Source of the DNA: Methylomonas sp. ZR1
GTDB taxonomy: Bacteria > Pseudomonadota > Gammaproteobacteria > Methylococcales > Methylomonadaceae
Reading direction: 5' to 3'
Assembly: GCF_013141865.1 (NCBI RefSeq)
Contig: NZ_RCST01000001.1
Coordinates: 2,108,001-2,172,000 of the forward strand
DNA length: 64,000 nt
In this document: piece by piece, positions 37,625 through 46,959 of the stretch
Numbering within the stretch: the first letter of the stretch is position 1
Layout of the letters: each line of letters opens with the position of its first letter
Made by a program: the position numbers and the translations under genes
The notes under the pieces: generated by a model
Database searches by the model: none
What the model was told of the DNA's origin: nothing
The model's input: only the letters and a program-made list of their open reading frames with translations

Positions 37625-39208
37625 TCACTTAGCCAATAATACCCGACCCAGAAGGCTGCCATTTTCGACAACCATCGCTGATTCAGCACCGCAACGCTCG
37701 ATCAACCGCGTCAACTGCTGACCCAGCATTTCGTTCCGTTGCTGCTCGCTCAACAACACCTGCTTGATCTCCGCCATCACCGCCGTCAAGGCCTGCTGCA
37801 AACCTTTCTGTAAACCTTTCAACGCCGCTTTCTGCAAAGACGGCTGAATTTTTTTGTGCAGGAAAAACGGAATCAGCCAGCTCAAACCGATCAATAACAC
37901 ACTATGAATTGCAAAATCGGCACCCAAGTAAGCAGTAGCATCGGCGGCGCTGTGGTAATAGCCGGAGAATACCTGATAACCGACGGCGCCCATCGCCGCC
38001 AGCGGTAAGACCGATTCGGAAATCGCCGTCAATGTCAGCAGAAAACGCTGAGCGCCGTTGCCGGGCTGCAATAAAGCCTGTCGACCGGCCAATTCAGTTT
38101 GAGCAGTCAGGTTTTTCTCGGTGTTATCGCGGATCCCTTGCAACGCAACTTTCAAGGGTTTGCTGGGGATGTTGGCTTGCGCGGCTTGCAACACCAATTC
38201 GTCCAGCAAATCGTTCAGACGGTTCTGCGCCCAGTCGTCCCACAGCTTGATGTCGGCTGGTTGGCCCAGGTTCTCCGCCCAAAATTGCGCGAGCTGTTTA
38301 ATCGGCCAGGCCAAACCTTGCTGCAAGCTGGCTTCAGTATGCTGCCAAAGCGCCTCAAAATTTTGCTGACATTGTGCATAGTCTTGGCCGGAAAAATCGT
38401 CAGCCATTTGCTGCAAGGTCTGCTTTAAATGTTGGCGGCGCAATTGCTGGCTGCGCTGTTCCAGTTGCGCAACGCTGTGCTGTCCGGACAGTTGCCGCAA
38501 CTGTTCCAACAATGCGGCGAATTCGTCGCCGTCCGGTTCGCTGCAACTGGTGCGAAAGATTAAGGGATCGGTGAAACCGGCCTTACCCAGCTGCTGTTTA
38601 AAATCGTCGTATTGCACCGGCTGACCACGATCCCACTGATTCATCACAAACAGCCAGGCGTGTTTCGCGCCTTCCGCCAATAGCAATTGCCAGGCTTTGT
38701 TGTCGCGGTAGCGTTCCGGACTGACGACATACAGTAAAACGTCGATATGCGGCAGCCACTCCAATACCAAACGCTTGTTGCCGAGTTCGACGCTGTCGAA
38801 ATCCGGCATATCAATCCAGACGATATGGCTATTGGCCGCATCGTTGTGCTGGCTGATCTTGATGCTGTCCAGCGGCAAACCTGCCGGCAGTTTGTTAATC
38901 GCCAGGCTTTGGTGGTGATACAGAGTCACTTCCCGCGAGGTGGGCCGCTCGATGCCGGCCCGGGCAATCGCCTGCCCCGCCAAACGATTCAATAAGCTGC
39001 TTTTGCCGACGCCGGTACCACCCATGAACGCCACAATCAAAGGTCTGGTCTGCGGGTCGGTTTGACTCGCCGCAAATAGAGCTTCCGTACTGCGCGCATC
39101 TATTGTGGTCAATAATTGCGCCCGCTCCGCGCTCAATCGGCCTTCGGCTTGCGCGGCTGCGGCCCATTGCTGGGCTTGGGTCAGCAATTCAGAGTAATCG
39201 TAAGCCAT
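37625..39208 (-). CDS. membrane-associated dynamin-like GTPase, second of a pair
   Basis: This 527-residue protein has a P-loop FMGGTGVGKSSLLNRLAG near residue 60, the G3 aspartate in WIDMPDFDSVE near residue 131 and the G4 motif VMNQWD near residue 187, so it is a GTPase. Two hydrophobic segments near residues 395-450 (VLPLAAMGAVGYQV and VLLIGLSWLIPFFL) would insert in the membrane. Long helical flanks fit the dynamin-like superfamily. The ATG overlaps the end of the upstream GTPase gene by 20 bases, so the two probably form a heteromeric complex acting on membranes. Specific role unknown. Confidence 0.78.
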   Translation of the reverse strand: MAYDYSELLTQAQQWAAAAQAEGRLSAERAQLLTTIDARSTEALFAASQTDPQTRPLIVAFMGGTGVGKSSLLNRLAGQAIARAGIERPTSREVTLYHHQSLAINKLPAGLPLDSIKISQHNDAANSHIVWIDMPDFDSVELGNKRLVLEWLPHIDVLLYVVSPERYRDNKAWQLLLAEGAKHAWLFVMNQWDRGQPVQYDDFKQQLGKAGFTDPLIFRTSCSEPDGDEFAALLEQLRQLSGQHSVAQLEQRSQQLRRQHLKQTLQQMADDFSGQDYAQCQQNFEALWQHTEASLQQGLAWPIKQLAQFWAENLGQPADIKLWDDWAQNRLNDLLDELVLQAAQANIPSKPLKVALQGIRDNTEKNLTAQTELAGRQALLQPGNGAQRFLLTLTAISESVLPLAAMGAVGYQVFSGYYHSAADATAYLGADFAIHSVLLIGLSWLIPFFLHKKIQPSLQKAALKGLQKGLQQALTAVMAEIKQVLLSEQQRNEMLGQQLTRLIERCGAESAMVVENGSLLGRVLLAK

Positions 39209-40925
39209 GTTTCTTCTCTTTCAGCGCCTGCTCCGCGGCGTGGCATTGTTGTTCGGAGATATTAAAGCGGGTGGGCGACAGCACGCCTTGCGGCAACAAA
39301 TACAAGCGCTGTTTCAGGCAGGCATCGAACAGCGCGGTTTTCACGGTATTGAGCTGATGCTGTTTTAATTCGGCTTCAACCTTATGCATATAACTGCCGA
39401 TGGCGCTTTCGGCTAATAAGGACGTAATGGTCAGCATCAATGGGGTAATCACCAAATCGTGGATACCGATACCGCCGGCCTGGATAGCCAGCAATAAGGC
39501 GCCGGCGTCGGTCGTGACGCGGGTGGCGCGCAGACTGTTCAAAACCATCGGTTGCTCTTGCAGTTTTACGTATAAACGCTGCGCCGAGGCTTCCACATCC
39601 TGTTGAAAATCGCTGTGATAATCCGTCACCGCCTGGCGATAAATCTGTAATAAATCGCCGCGTTTCTGTCTCAGCGCCATCGCGGTTTCTTTCCACCAGC
39701 GACTATCGGCCGGCTCGGTTTCGGTTTTCTCCAGCAAGCGGTCGGCGATTTGAATCAACAGATGCTCACCTAACTGGTTCAGTACCCCGAGTTCCTGATT
39801 GGGATTGATAGGTGTGCCGCCCAAGGCAAATAATTTACGAAACGGCCAGGTCATGGCCCTTCTTGTCTTGCCTAGCGCCTTGGCGATACCGGGGATTTCC
39901 AGTAAGGTCAGCAGATTTAACAAAGCGTTTTGAAAGGTTTCGTAATGATGTGGATGGTTCAGATAATCGCGCTGGTACTCCTTAACTGCCTGCGCCAACG
40001 CTTGATCGACCAGGGTTTGCCAATGATGCTGAGCATGGTGCTCGGCGAACACCGGTTGTAGCCAGTCCAGCCAATAGCGGCTAAGTAATTGCTGCTGCCG
40101 AGCGCCGTGTTTGTGACGGGTGACCTTTTTCGCCAGATCCGCGAATGCGTGTGTAGCCGACTGCGGCCAGCTCGGCTTCGCAGGGGCTTTTTGGAATAAT
40201 AAGGGCACCACTGTAGGCAATGTATCTTGCCGGGTTTGCAGCCACTTTTGCCGCAGCGAATCCAGAATCACCGGCTCGCTGCCTTCGTTAAGTTTATTCA
40301 CGCAAATCAGGGTAGGCTGCTGGAAAACCTCGATAGCTTTCATCATTTCCCACACCGATTGATCGGCGTATTTTTCTTTACTCACCACCAGTACCACGAT
40401 GTCGGCCAGCGCGATGGTGCGGATCACGCCTTCCCGATAATCAGCGGCGTCTATTGAATCGAAATCAGGCGTATCCCAGCAGACGCAAGCCGGCAACAAG
40501 GTCGAGGCGCCGGGGCTTGGGCTCAAGGAATAGCAATCGTATCTTCCCGGCCGCAATTCGGTTTGTTGCAGACGCTGAAAGCGGCCGAAATAATGTTGCA
40601 TTCCGTCGCAGTCGTCGGGCGTCAGGCCGTGGCAAAAGCCCTGGGCCTGTACCGTGTAACCGGCCAGTGGACTGACGCCGGCGGCGTTGGCATTTAACAG
40701 CAGATTGACGACGGAACTTTTACCGGCCTGCGTCGGCCCGATTACGGCGATTTGCAGCGGAAAACCGGGGTTATTGTCCAGCAGTTCACCTTTGCGAATA
40801 AAGGCTTCACCGTGCAACAATTGCTCTATACGTTGCTGATAATCCAGGTACTGGGGATTTTTTTTATCCAGCTGCTGTAGCACAGTTTGGTAACGCTGTT
40901 TGAGAAGTTGGATAAATTCCAGCAT
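39189..40925 (-). CDS. membrane-associated dynamin-like GTPase, first of a pair
   Basis: The 578-residue protein has the P-loop AVIGPTQAGKSSVVNLLL near residue 60, the G3 motif CVCWDTPDFDSID near residue 168 and the G4 motif LICVNKLNEGSE near residue 228. A hydrophobic stretch is near residues 480-515 (GIHDLVITPLMLTITSLLAE). Both proteins of the pair have the same TPDFDS/MPDFDS G3 form, which suggests descent from a duplication. The gene begins the operon; the 115 bases upstream separate it from a divergent lipoprotein gene. Bacterial dynamin-like pairs remodel or repair membranes, a function inferred here only by fold. Confidence 0.78.
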   Translation of the reverse strand: MLEFIQLLKQRYQTVLQQLDKKNPQYLDYQQRIEQLLHGEAFIRKGELLDNNPGFPLQIAVIGPTQAGKSSVVNLLLNANAAGVSPLAGYTVQAQGFCHGLTPDDCDGMQHYFGRFQRLQQTELRPGRYDCYSLSPSPGASTLLPACVCWDTPDFDSIDAADYREGVIRTIALADIVVLVVSKEKYADQSVWEMMKAIEVFQQPTLICVNKLNEGSEPVILDSLRQKWLQTRQDTLPTVVPLLFQKAPAKPSWPQSATHAFADLAKKVTRHKHGARQQQLLSRYWLDWLQPVFAEHHAQHHWQTLVDQALAQAVKEYQRDYLNHPHHYETFQNALLNLLTLLEIPGIAKALGKTRRAMTWPFRKLFALGGTPINPNQELGVLNQLGEHLLIQIADRLLEKTETEPADSRWWKETAMALRQKRGDLLQIYRQAVTDYHSDFQQDVEASAQRLYVKLQEQPMVLNSLRATRVTTDAGALLLAIQAGGIGIHDLVITPLMLTITSLLAESAIGSYMHKVEAELKQHQLNTVKTALFDACLKQRLYLLPQGVLSPTRFNISEQQCHAAEQALKEKKHGLRLL

Positions 40926-41040
40926 GTGGTAAGCTTGTGTTTTTAATTACCGAGTAATTTGGTTTGTTTGGTAACCCGCGTTGCAACCATTATAAATACA
41001 AAATTCGGGTTTGTTTATTTAGCCACTGGGGGGCTGCATC

Positions 41041-41475
41041 ATGAAAAAAGCGTCAACTGTTTTGGTTTTTTTAACCTGTGCACTTTTGGCTGGTTGCAAT
41101 AAAAGCAATCAAATCAACGGCAGCAGTTTAAAAACGGTCAATCGATCAATCAGTCAAATCAAGGAAAAATTGCCGCTAGACCAACGCATCGAGTTTGAAG
41201 TGTCTTTCTGGACCTTACGCGATGAAATCCGCAATAACAAGGAGTTTTTGGACGCTATCGATGGCAAGACACCGGAACAATTGGTGGAAGCCGGCAAAGA
41301 GTTATTCGCCAAACGTAAAGCTGCCGGCAGCAAAGAGTATGAAAAATACGCCAATTGGGACCAAATGATTTCCCAATACTCGCAAGAACGTATCGATCAA
41401 AACCGCAAGAAAACCCCTGACCAACGGGACAAAAATCCACCGGCACGGGTCGACTACAAAATGCACTCCATGTAA
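41041..41475 (+). CDS. small lipoprotein, unknown
   Basis: A 144-residue lipoprotein with signal peptide MKKASTVLVFLTCALLAGC (lipobox LAGC). The mature protein is highly charged and helical and ends in a Lys/Arg/Asp-rich tail. A GGGGGGC-like ribosome site precedes the ATG. It is convergent with the DUF2959 gene by 1 base and divergent from the GTPase pair. No family recognised. Confidence 0.75.
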   Translation: MKKASTVLVFLTCALLAGCNKSNQINGSSLKTVNRSISQIKEKLPLDQRIEFEVSFWTLRDEIRNNKEFLDAIDGKTPEQLVEAGKELFAKRKAAGSKEYEKYANWDQMISQYSQERIDQNRKKTPDQRDKNPPARVDYKMHSM

Positions 41476-41476
41476 T

Positions 41477-42136
41477 TTATCTGCGCACCGGGGCCGGCAG
41501 TTGTTTCTGTTCCACCAGAACCGCAACAAACTGGCTGGCCTCGCTGATGGTTTTCTCCATCACCTCGATCAACCTCGAAATATCCACACCGATTTCCATG
41601 AACTCATGCCGCAATGCCGCAATAGCATGCGCATTCAAGTTATGCTTTAAAAACAGCACTTGATCCTGAAACGCTGCCAATACCGGATGCATACGGGTTT
41701 CCGCGGTCTGCAAGGCTTTTAACAAACGGGCATATTGCTGGCGGGATTTTTTAAGTTGTTGCTGACTGCGCGCCTTCAGGGCCCGGTTGCTGTATAAAGC
41801 CAACTCGGCTTCCCATTCGTTGAATAAAGCTTCGCTAATTTCTTCCACTGCCTGAATTCTTTGACTGACTTGGTCGGCCTTACCCTTGCATAGATCGTAG
41901 CGGCGTTTGAGTTGCTGATAGCGTTGCTCCATCGAACTGTCCTGCACATTGACGATGCTTTTAAATTTATCCAGCGCATCGACAAATTGATCCCGGCTGT
42001 CCTTCAAACTCTCGCAAGCCTGCCCAACCTGCATCACTACAATGTCGCGCTTTTGATGACCCAGCAAGGACTCGCGGCTTTGGTAGTATGCCTTGCGCAA
42101 ACGCTTGTTCAGTATGGCTTTGATAAAATTAATCAT
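41477..42136 (-). CDS. DUF2959-like helical protein
   Basis: The 219-residue protein is almost all helical and matches the pattern of DUF2959: a basic N-terminus, then HQKRDIVVMQVGQACESLKD, RDQFVDALDKFKSIVNV and AETRMHPVLAAFQDQVLFLKH. Family function is unknown; members are thought to be envelope or cytoplasmic scaffold proteins. Here the usual N-terminal lipoprotein signal is missing. Its start overlaps the end of the kinase gene by 8 bases, so it is co-transcribed with the C1 cofactor genes, possibly only by chance. Confidence 0.7.
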   Translation of the reverse strand: MINFIKAILNKRLRKAYYQSRESLLGHQKRDIVVMQVGQACESLKDSRDQFVDALDKFKSIVNVQDSSMEQRYQQLKRRYDLCKGKADQVSQRIQAVEEISEALFNEWEAELALYSNRALKARSQQQLKKSRQQYARLLKALQTAETRMHPVLAAFQDQVLFLKHNLNAHAIAALRHEFMEIGVDISRLIEVMEKTISEASQFVAVLVEQKQLPAPVRR

Positions 42137-42698
42137 GGTGGGACAGGAAACGGTCTTTATTAATCACTTTGATTTTGTAGTGTGCCTGGGCGGTGAAGCG
42201 CGGAAAAGCAGCGTCGAGTATGCCTTGTTGCTGTAAGCCCAGCAAACTCGCTTGCTCTGGAATCGGCGCCGATTTAACGATAATTAGCTCATCGGCTTCG
42301 ATATAGCCCGCCAACCAGGCCGCCAAACTATCGGACGTTATATCCCAACTAGCGGCAATCCCGGCTTGATCTAATTGCTCGACTTGTGGAGACCAGATCA
42401 GCACCGGTTTGACTTGCGATGCACAACGTATACTTTCCGCATCGGCGACGATTGCAAACTCGGGCATTAGGCTCTGGATCAACAAGGCCATTTGCTGCAT
42501 CGCCAGAATCGCCATCCGGTGCGCGGCGAGATCGTCGAAACGCCATTGACGTTGCGCGATACGCACTTGTTCAGCAAACGGCCCGCCGCCGGGCACGATG
42601 ATGATTGGGTAGCCGGCGCGATTTGCGATTGTCGCCAAACAAGCGGGCAAGGCCGCCGTTTCCAGCAAACTGCCGCCCAACTTGATCACAAAAGTCAT
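42129..42698 (-). CDS. amino-acid kinase-fold protein, MfnE-like
   Basis: The 189-residue protein opens MTFVIKLGGSLLETAALPAC, the phosphate-binding glycine loop of the amino-acid kinase family, and continues with IIIVPGGGPFAEQVR and the DITSDSLAAWLAGYI and ELIIVKSAP motifs. It is short for the family and resembles MfnE, the kinase that phosphorylates the aminomethylfuran intermediate of methanofuran. In this C1 island it most likely acts in methylofuran synthesis. The start at 42698 overlaps the pabB stop (ATGA). Identification rests on fold and context. Confidence 0.75.
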   Translation of the reverse strand: MTFVIKLGGSLLETAALPACLATIANRAGYPIIIVPGGGPFAEQVRIAQRQWRFDDLAAHRMAILAMQQMALLIQSLMPEFAIVADAESIRCASQVKPVLIWSPQVEQLDQAGIAASWDITSDSLAAWLAGYIEADELIIVKSAPIPEQASLLGLQQQGILDAAFPRFTAQAHYKIKVINKDRFLSHHD

Positions 42699-44068
42699 GC
42701 GCTGAATTGTTTGAGCAACTGTAATAAGGCGGCGGCCTTGTCGAAGCATTCCTGATATTCTTCGTCCAACACCGAGTCGTTGACGATGCCCCCGCCCGCC
42801 CAAAAACGTATCGTGCCGTGATTGTGGACCAGAGTACGAATCGCGATATTAGTGTCCATATTGCCGTCAAAACCGATATAGCCTATCGCACCGCAATAGA
42901 TACCGCGCCGATGCGGTTCCAGTTCCTCGATAATTTCCATCGCCCGGATCTTCGGCGCTCCGGTAATCGAGCCGCCCGGAAAACAGCTGCGCAATAAATC
43001 GATGGCATGCTGGCCTTCCGCTAGCACCCCCGTCACGGTACTGACTAAGTGATGTACGGTGGTATAGCTTTCTACCGAGAATAAGCTCGGCACCCACACC
43101 GAACCTTTTTTGCAACTCTTGCCCAAATCATTGCGGAGTAGATCGACGATCATCACATTCTCGGCCCGGTCCTTGGTGCTGGACACCAAGTCTGCGATCT
43201 GTGCCTGATCGGCTTCCCAATCATTCCGACGTGGACGTGTCCCTTTGATGGGTTTGGTTTCCACGGCGCCGTCGGTGACTTTTAAAAAGCGTTCCGGCGA
43301 CGAACTCAAGACCTGCACATCCGGAAAGTTCAGATAAGCGCTGAATGGCGCAGCGTTGATCTGCCGCAATATTTGATAGGCTTGCCATGGCTGGCCTTGG
43401 CAAGGGCTTTCGAAGCGCTGGGTCAAATTGATTTGATAGCAATCACCCTCTTTCAAATAATGTTTGATGCGCTGAAAAGCGGCGGCGTAAGCTTGTTTGT
43501 CCATATTGGCGCACGGCGCTTGCAGCACTTTAAATTCTGTAGTCTCAGCTGGTGTAGAAATCGCACTGAATTCGCTGACTAGTCTTTGCTGCTCGCTTTC
43601 CGGCAAGTCGACACTGACCAACCAGCTTTGCCGATGCTGATGATCGACAATCACCGCCCAGCGGTAAATGCCCACCGCCATCTCAGGCAGATTTTCCGCA
43701 TCGTCGGCCATTGTCGGTAAACGCTCAATGCGTCTGGCCAAATCATAAGCAAAATAACCAATGGCGCCGCCGTTGAACGGCAGTCCGTCAACACTAGCTA
43801 AGGACGCGCCTAACTGTTGTTTCAACAACTCAAAAGGATCCTCGGTACTTTCGCTAATCACACCATCGCGTTCGATAAGCGTAATATCGCCACGTGTTTG
43901 CAGAGTTACAACTGGGCCGTAAGCGATAATATCGAATCTATCCTGATGGCTGTGCGGCTGCGCGCTATCCAGAAAGACTGCCCAAGGCTGTTGCGCCAGC
44001 GGGGCAAATAATGCTGCACTGTCTTGAAAATAAGGCAGTGATTGTTTGATGGGTTTGGCTAAAGGCAT
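42695..44068 (-). CDS. pabB: aminodeoxychorismate synthase component I
   Basis: PabB converts chorismate and ammonia to 4-amino-4-deoxychorismate, the route to p-aminobenzoate. The 457-residue chorismate-binding protein shows YQINLTQRFESP, VETKPIKGTRPRR, DRAENVMIVDLLRNDLGKSC and FPGGSITGAPKIRAMEII, all conserved in PabB. In this organism pABA feeds both folate and H4MPT (through beta-RFAP synthase). It is coupled to the MfnE-like kinase gene by a 4-base overlap. Confidence 0.93.
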   Translation of the reverse strand: MPLAKPIKQSLPYFQDSAALFAPLAQQPWAVFLDSAQPHSHQDRFDIIAYGPVVTLQTRGDITLIERDGVISESTEDPFELLKQQLGASLASVDGLPFNGGAIGYFAYDLARRIERLPTMADDAENLPEMAVGIYRWAVIVDHQHRQSWLVSVDLPESEQQRLVSEFSAISTPAETTEFKVLQAPCANMDKQAYAAAFQRIKHYLKEGDCYQINLTQRFESPCQGQPWQAYQILRQINAAPFSAYLNFPDVQVLSSSPERFLKVTDGAVETKPIKGTRPRRNDWEADQAQIADLVSSTKDRAENVMIVDLLRNDLGKSCKKGSVWVPSLFSVESYTTVHHLVSTVTGVLAEGQHAIDLLRSCFPGGSITGAPKIRAMEIIEELEPHRRGIYCGAIGYIGFDGNMDTNIAIRTLVHNHGTIRFWAGGGIVNDSVLDEEYQECFDKAAALLQLLKQFSA

Positions 44069-44147
44069 TAAGAAGTGCTGTTAAGCGGCCGGAATGTGCC
44101 GCAAGGACATGATTTGCAATATACCGATTTTACCCCAGCAGCCGGCT

Positions 44148-45194
44148 TTAACCAAACCCGCCGGCAAGATAAGCCACTGCGGTGGCTGGCGCACAGTCTG
44201 CGGCATCAATAACATTGGTTTTAGCGGTTGATGGCAGCAAATCGGTAAAGTCCAGATACTCCAAGCCCAAATCCGCCGCCATGTCGCGCGCAAGGAAGCG
44301 GCCAACACCGGCACCGATTAATTTAATCGCCGAGCCGGTTTCAGCCCTTTGCAATTGTCTGACACAAGCATGGCTGATTTTCTGTGTTTGCTTGGTTTTG
44401 AGCTGCTCGGCAAATGCCAACCAGAGTGCAAGATCGCTCTCGCTAAATTCGTAACCGGTCAGCCGCGACAAGCGGCGGGCGCTGGCAGAAACCGATTTTT
44501 CCGCCCCGTCCGCTGTGTCAGTTTGGTCATGAACTTCATTCAAGTCACCAGTCAAGCGATACACATCGGCCATTGTCGCGAAATACTCGGCCATCAAACC
44601 CATTGATTGGCCGTTGAATTCGGCTTCCTGGGCAATCGCCATCACTGCCGTGCGGACAATACCGGTATACACCAACTCGCCGGAGACCAAGCGCTGATAG
44701 TCGGTGAAGCCTTGCACTTTGAGCTGATGATTTTCGACCAGCAAAATATCGGTAGTGGTACTGCCTATATCCACAAATAAGGCAATTGGCAGGCGCTTTG
44801 CCACCCACATCAGACTAGCCAACCAATTAACAGAAGCGATGTCCATGCAATCTGCCGGCTGAATGTGTGCTGCCGGCAAGAAGCCGCGCAAGCCGGCAAA
44901 TACTGTTACCTGCTCGGCATTGAATTGTTCACAAACAACCCGGACGATGGCGTTGACACCTTGCTCGCGACTGGTAAAGCAATCCACCAGTTCACCGGTC
45001 ATCGTCACGGCATGCCGGCAATTTTGCAAATCGAATTGGCCGGCCAAATCGGCCAAAGTGCCATGCAGATACTCTATCCCCTTCCATAATGGACAAGCCT
45101 GCTGAGCAAGGGCCTGGATATGTCCGGACTCATCCAGCAACGCCAACTTAACGTGCGCACCCCCAATATCCCAACCTACAATCTGTTTGTTCAT
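44148..45194 (-). CDS. H4MPT-linked C1 pathway hydantoinase-like protein, MfnF-like
   Basis: The 348-residue protein begins MNKQIVGWDIGGAHVKLALL, the ASKHA/hydantoinase-A phosphate loop, and has the second loop ALFVDIGSTTTDILLV near residue 138. It fits the family annotated as a probable H4MPT-linked C1 transfer pathway protein; the methanogen member MfnF joins the furan to tyramine-glutamate. A role in methylofuran synthesis follows. The ATG has AAGGCAG upstream. It begins 9 bases after the ATP-grasp gene ends, on the same strand. Confidence 0.85.
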   Translation of the reverse strand: MNKQIVGWDIGGAHVKLALLDESGHIQALAQQACPLWKGIEYLHGTLADLAGQFDLQNCRHAVTMTGELVDCFTSREQGVNAIVRVVCEQFNAEQVTVFAGLRGFLPAAHIQPADCMDIASVNWLASLMWVAKRLPIALFVDIGSTTTDILLVENHQLKVQGFTDYQRLVSGELVYTGIVRTAVMAIAQEAEFNGQSMGLMAEYFATMADVYRLTGDLNEVHDQTDTADGAEKSVSASARRLSRLTGYEFSESDLALWLAFAEQLKTKQTQKISHACVRQLQRAETGSAIKLIGAGVGRFLARDMAADLGLEYLDFTDLLPSTAKTNVIDAADCAPATAVAYLAGGFG

Positions 45195-45203
45195 TCTGCC
45201 TTT

Positions 45204-46199
45204 TTAATTGATATGGATTTGAACTGTTTCATTTCTATACGGCTGTAACACCGGTTCGGCATGGCGCAGGCGCAAAACCTGTTCGGCCACGTTGATCCCG
45301 GTCGCTTGGCGGATGCCGACGTAAGAACTGGTCAGACGCGGATTAATTTCCAACACCAGCGGACCTAGTTTGGCATTCTCGATAACATCGATACCTACGT
45401 AGCCCCACAAGCCAGGCAGCGCATCGGCTATTTCGCTTACCAAATTTCGATAAAAGCTCAGCTTATCGGTTTGTAAATTCACTAAACAGCCTTGCAAACT
45501 AAATCGGCCTTGCTGCAAAGCAATTTGCTGGTGGTTATAGCAGATAAGCCAGGCTTGGCCATGCTTGAACAAACAGGACAAACTGGCGGCCTGCCCGTGA
45601 ATATAAGGCTGTAACACATAGCGGTGCGGATCGGTTAATTCGGCAATAGCGGCCGGCAATTGCTCGGCATCGATTTGCAAACTATCAAGGCACCCGACGC
45701 CGTCGGCAATTTTGACGACCAGCTTATCCGCCAAACCGATACCCTCCTTGGCTTCGCTGAGCAGATGCGTTGCCACCGCCGGAATCATCCGTTTTTTCAA
45801 AGCTTGATATGTCGCATACTTATTGGCGCATGCGCTCAAGGCAGCCGGATTGGATAATAAGACTTCGACATTCGCGGCAATAGCCAGCTCAGCCAAGCTC
45901 TGCAACATACTGTCACTTTCCGGTGCGACGGGCCAAAACAAATCAGCTTGTGTCAGTAAATCCCGCAACAGTGCAAAGATGTCGCAAGCGGCGCTTACCG
46001 TCACAATTTCGCCTGGCAACAGCATATCCGGTCTGGCGCAGCGCTCATCCAAGGGCACACATAGCTGAAGATCGTCCAGACACTTCAGTTCGGCGATTAA
46101 AGCCTGTAACATCAAGCTGCCTTCCGTCGCCAGCGAAGCAGGCAATGCCTGCCCGACCAAACCGCCGCCGGTAATAAATTCAAATACCAGAACTCTCAA
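45204..46199 (-). CDS. ATP-grasp ligase, MfnD-like
   Basis: The 331-residue protein starts MRVLVFEFITGGGLVGQALP and has the ATP-grasp core: NKYATYQALKK, KLVVKIADGVGCLDSLQI, the YVLQPYIHGQAASLSCLF strand and the metal ligands in LVLEINPRLTSSYVGIRQ. It resembles the tyramine-glutamate ligase MfnD of methanofuran synthesis. The start codon is TTG at 46199. It diverges from the HisA-like gene with only 20 bases between the starts, so the promoters overlap or lie inside coding sequence. Confidence 0.82.
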   Translation of the reverse strand: MRVLVFEFITGGGLVGQALPASLATEGSLMLQALIAELKCLDDLQLCVPLDERCARPDMLLPGEIVTVSAACDIFALLRDLLTQADLFWPVAPESDSMLQSLAELAIAANVEVLLSNPAALSACANKYATYQALKKRMIPAVATHLLSEAKEGIGLADKLVVKIADGVGCLDSLQIDAEQLPAAIAELTDPHRYVLQPYIHGQAASLSCLFKHGQAWLICYNHQQIALQQGRFSLQGCLVNLQTDKLSFYRNLVSEIADALPGLWGYVGIDVIENAKLGPLVLEINPRLTSSYVGIRQATGINVAEQVLRLRHAEPVLQPYRNETVQIHIN

Positions 46200-46219
46200 T
46201 TCTAAAACTCGCTTGGCTT

Positions 46220-46903
46220 ATGCAGATTATTCCCGTCATCGATTTGAAAGACGGCCTGGTGGTCCACGCCGCAGGAGGCGACCGCAACCGCTATCAACCC
46301 GTGCATCTCACCTCGTCAATATGCGATAGCAGCCAAATAAACAAAGTCGTGTCGAGTTTATTAAAGCTGTATCCATTTCCAAAGTTTTATATCGCAGATC
46401 TCGACGCAATCACCGGCCAAGGTAATCACGACGAAATCATCGACAACTTGTTTAGCCAATATCCAAACAAGGAATTTTGGCTGGATAAGGGCAGTAGCTA
46501 TCAAGCACTTGCTGCAACGAATCGCGGAATAAACTGTAAGCCGGTTATCGGTACCGAATCGCAACGACTACCCGTATCGTTAAAAAATACCGATCTGATC
46601 CTATCGTTGGATTTTAAACATAACCAGGTTTTGGGTCATCCGGGGTGGCTGGAAAGCCCTGAACTATGGCCGAAAACTAATGTGGTGATGACCTTGGATT
46701 TGGTTGGCAGCAATCAGGGTCCGGACTTTGCAAAACTCAGCCGGATTTGCAAGGATCATCCCGATAAACATTTTGTTGCGGCTGGCGGGGTTCGGGATGT
46801 GAACGATCTCATGCGCCTGGAAACTATCGGCATTACCGCTGTGCTACTGGCTAGCGCCCTGCATAACGGCAGTATCGACGCCGCTATGCTAGAAAAATTT
46901 TAG
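46220..46903 (+). CDS. HisA-like TIM-barrel protein of the C1 island
   Basis: A 227-residue TIM-barrel protein related to HisA/HisF. It begins MQIIPVIDLKDGLVVHAAGG with the catalytic aspartate at residue 8, has FYIADLDAITGQG and LILSLDFKHNQ (second acid), and the phosphate-binding end FVAAGGVRDVNDLMRLETIG and LLASALHNG. It sits beside C1 genes and not his genes, as in other methylotrophs, so it probably works in methylofuran or H4MPT synthesis and not in histidine synthesis. It is the only plus-strand gene in the island. Confidence 0.85.
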   Translation: MQIIPVIDLKDGLVVHAAGGDRNRYQPVHLTSSICDSSQINKVVSSLLKLYPFPKFYIADLDAITGQGNHDEIIDNLFSQYPNKEFWLDKGSSYQALAATNRGINCKPVIGTESQRLPVSLKNTDLILSLDFKHNQVLGHPGWLESPELWPKTNVVMTLDLVGSNQGPDFAKLSRICKDHPDKHFVAAGGVRDVNDLMRLETIGITAVLLASALHNGSIDAAMLEKF

Positions 46904-46905
46904 GC

Positions 46906-46932
46906 AAAAAAATACCCCGGCAAGCCGGGGTA
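46906..46932 (-). terminator. rho-independent terminator of fae
   Basis: TACCCCGGC, AA, GCCGGGGTA form a perfect 9-bp stem (46913-46932), and on the minus strand it is followed by seven T (46912 down to 46906). It lies 27 bases after the fae stop. The strength fits a very highly expressed gene. In the other direction, after the HisA-like gene, no T run is present. Confidence 0.9.
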
Positions 46933-46959
46933 TCTTCGACAGCCTTTGAAACTAAAAAC

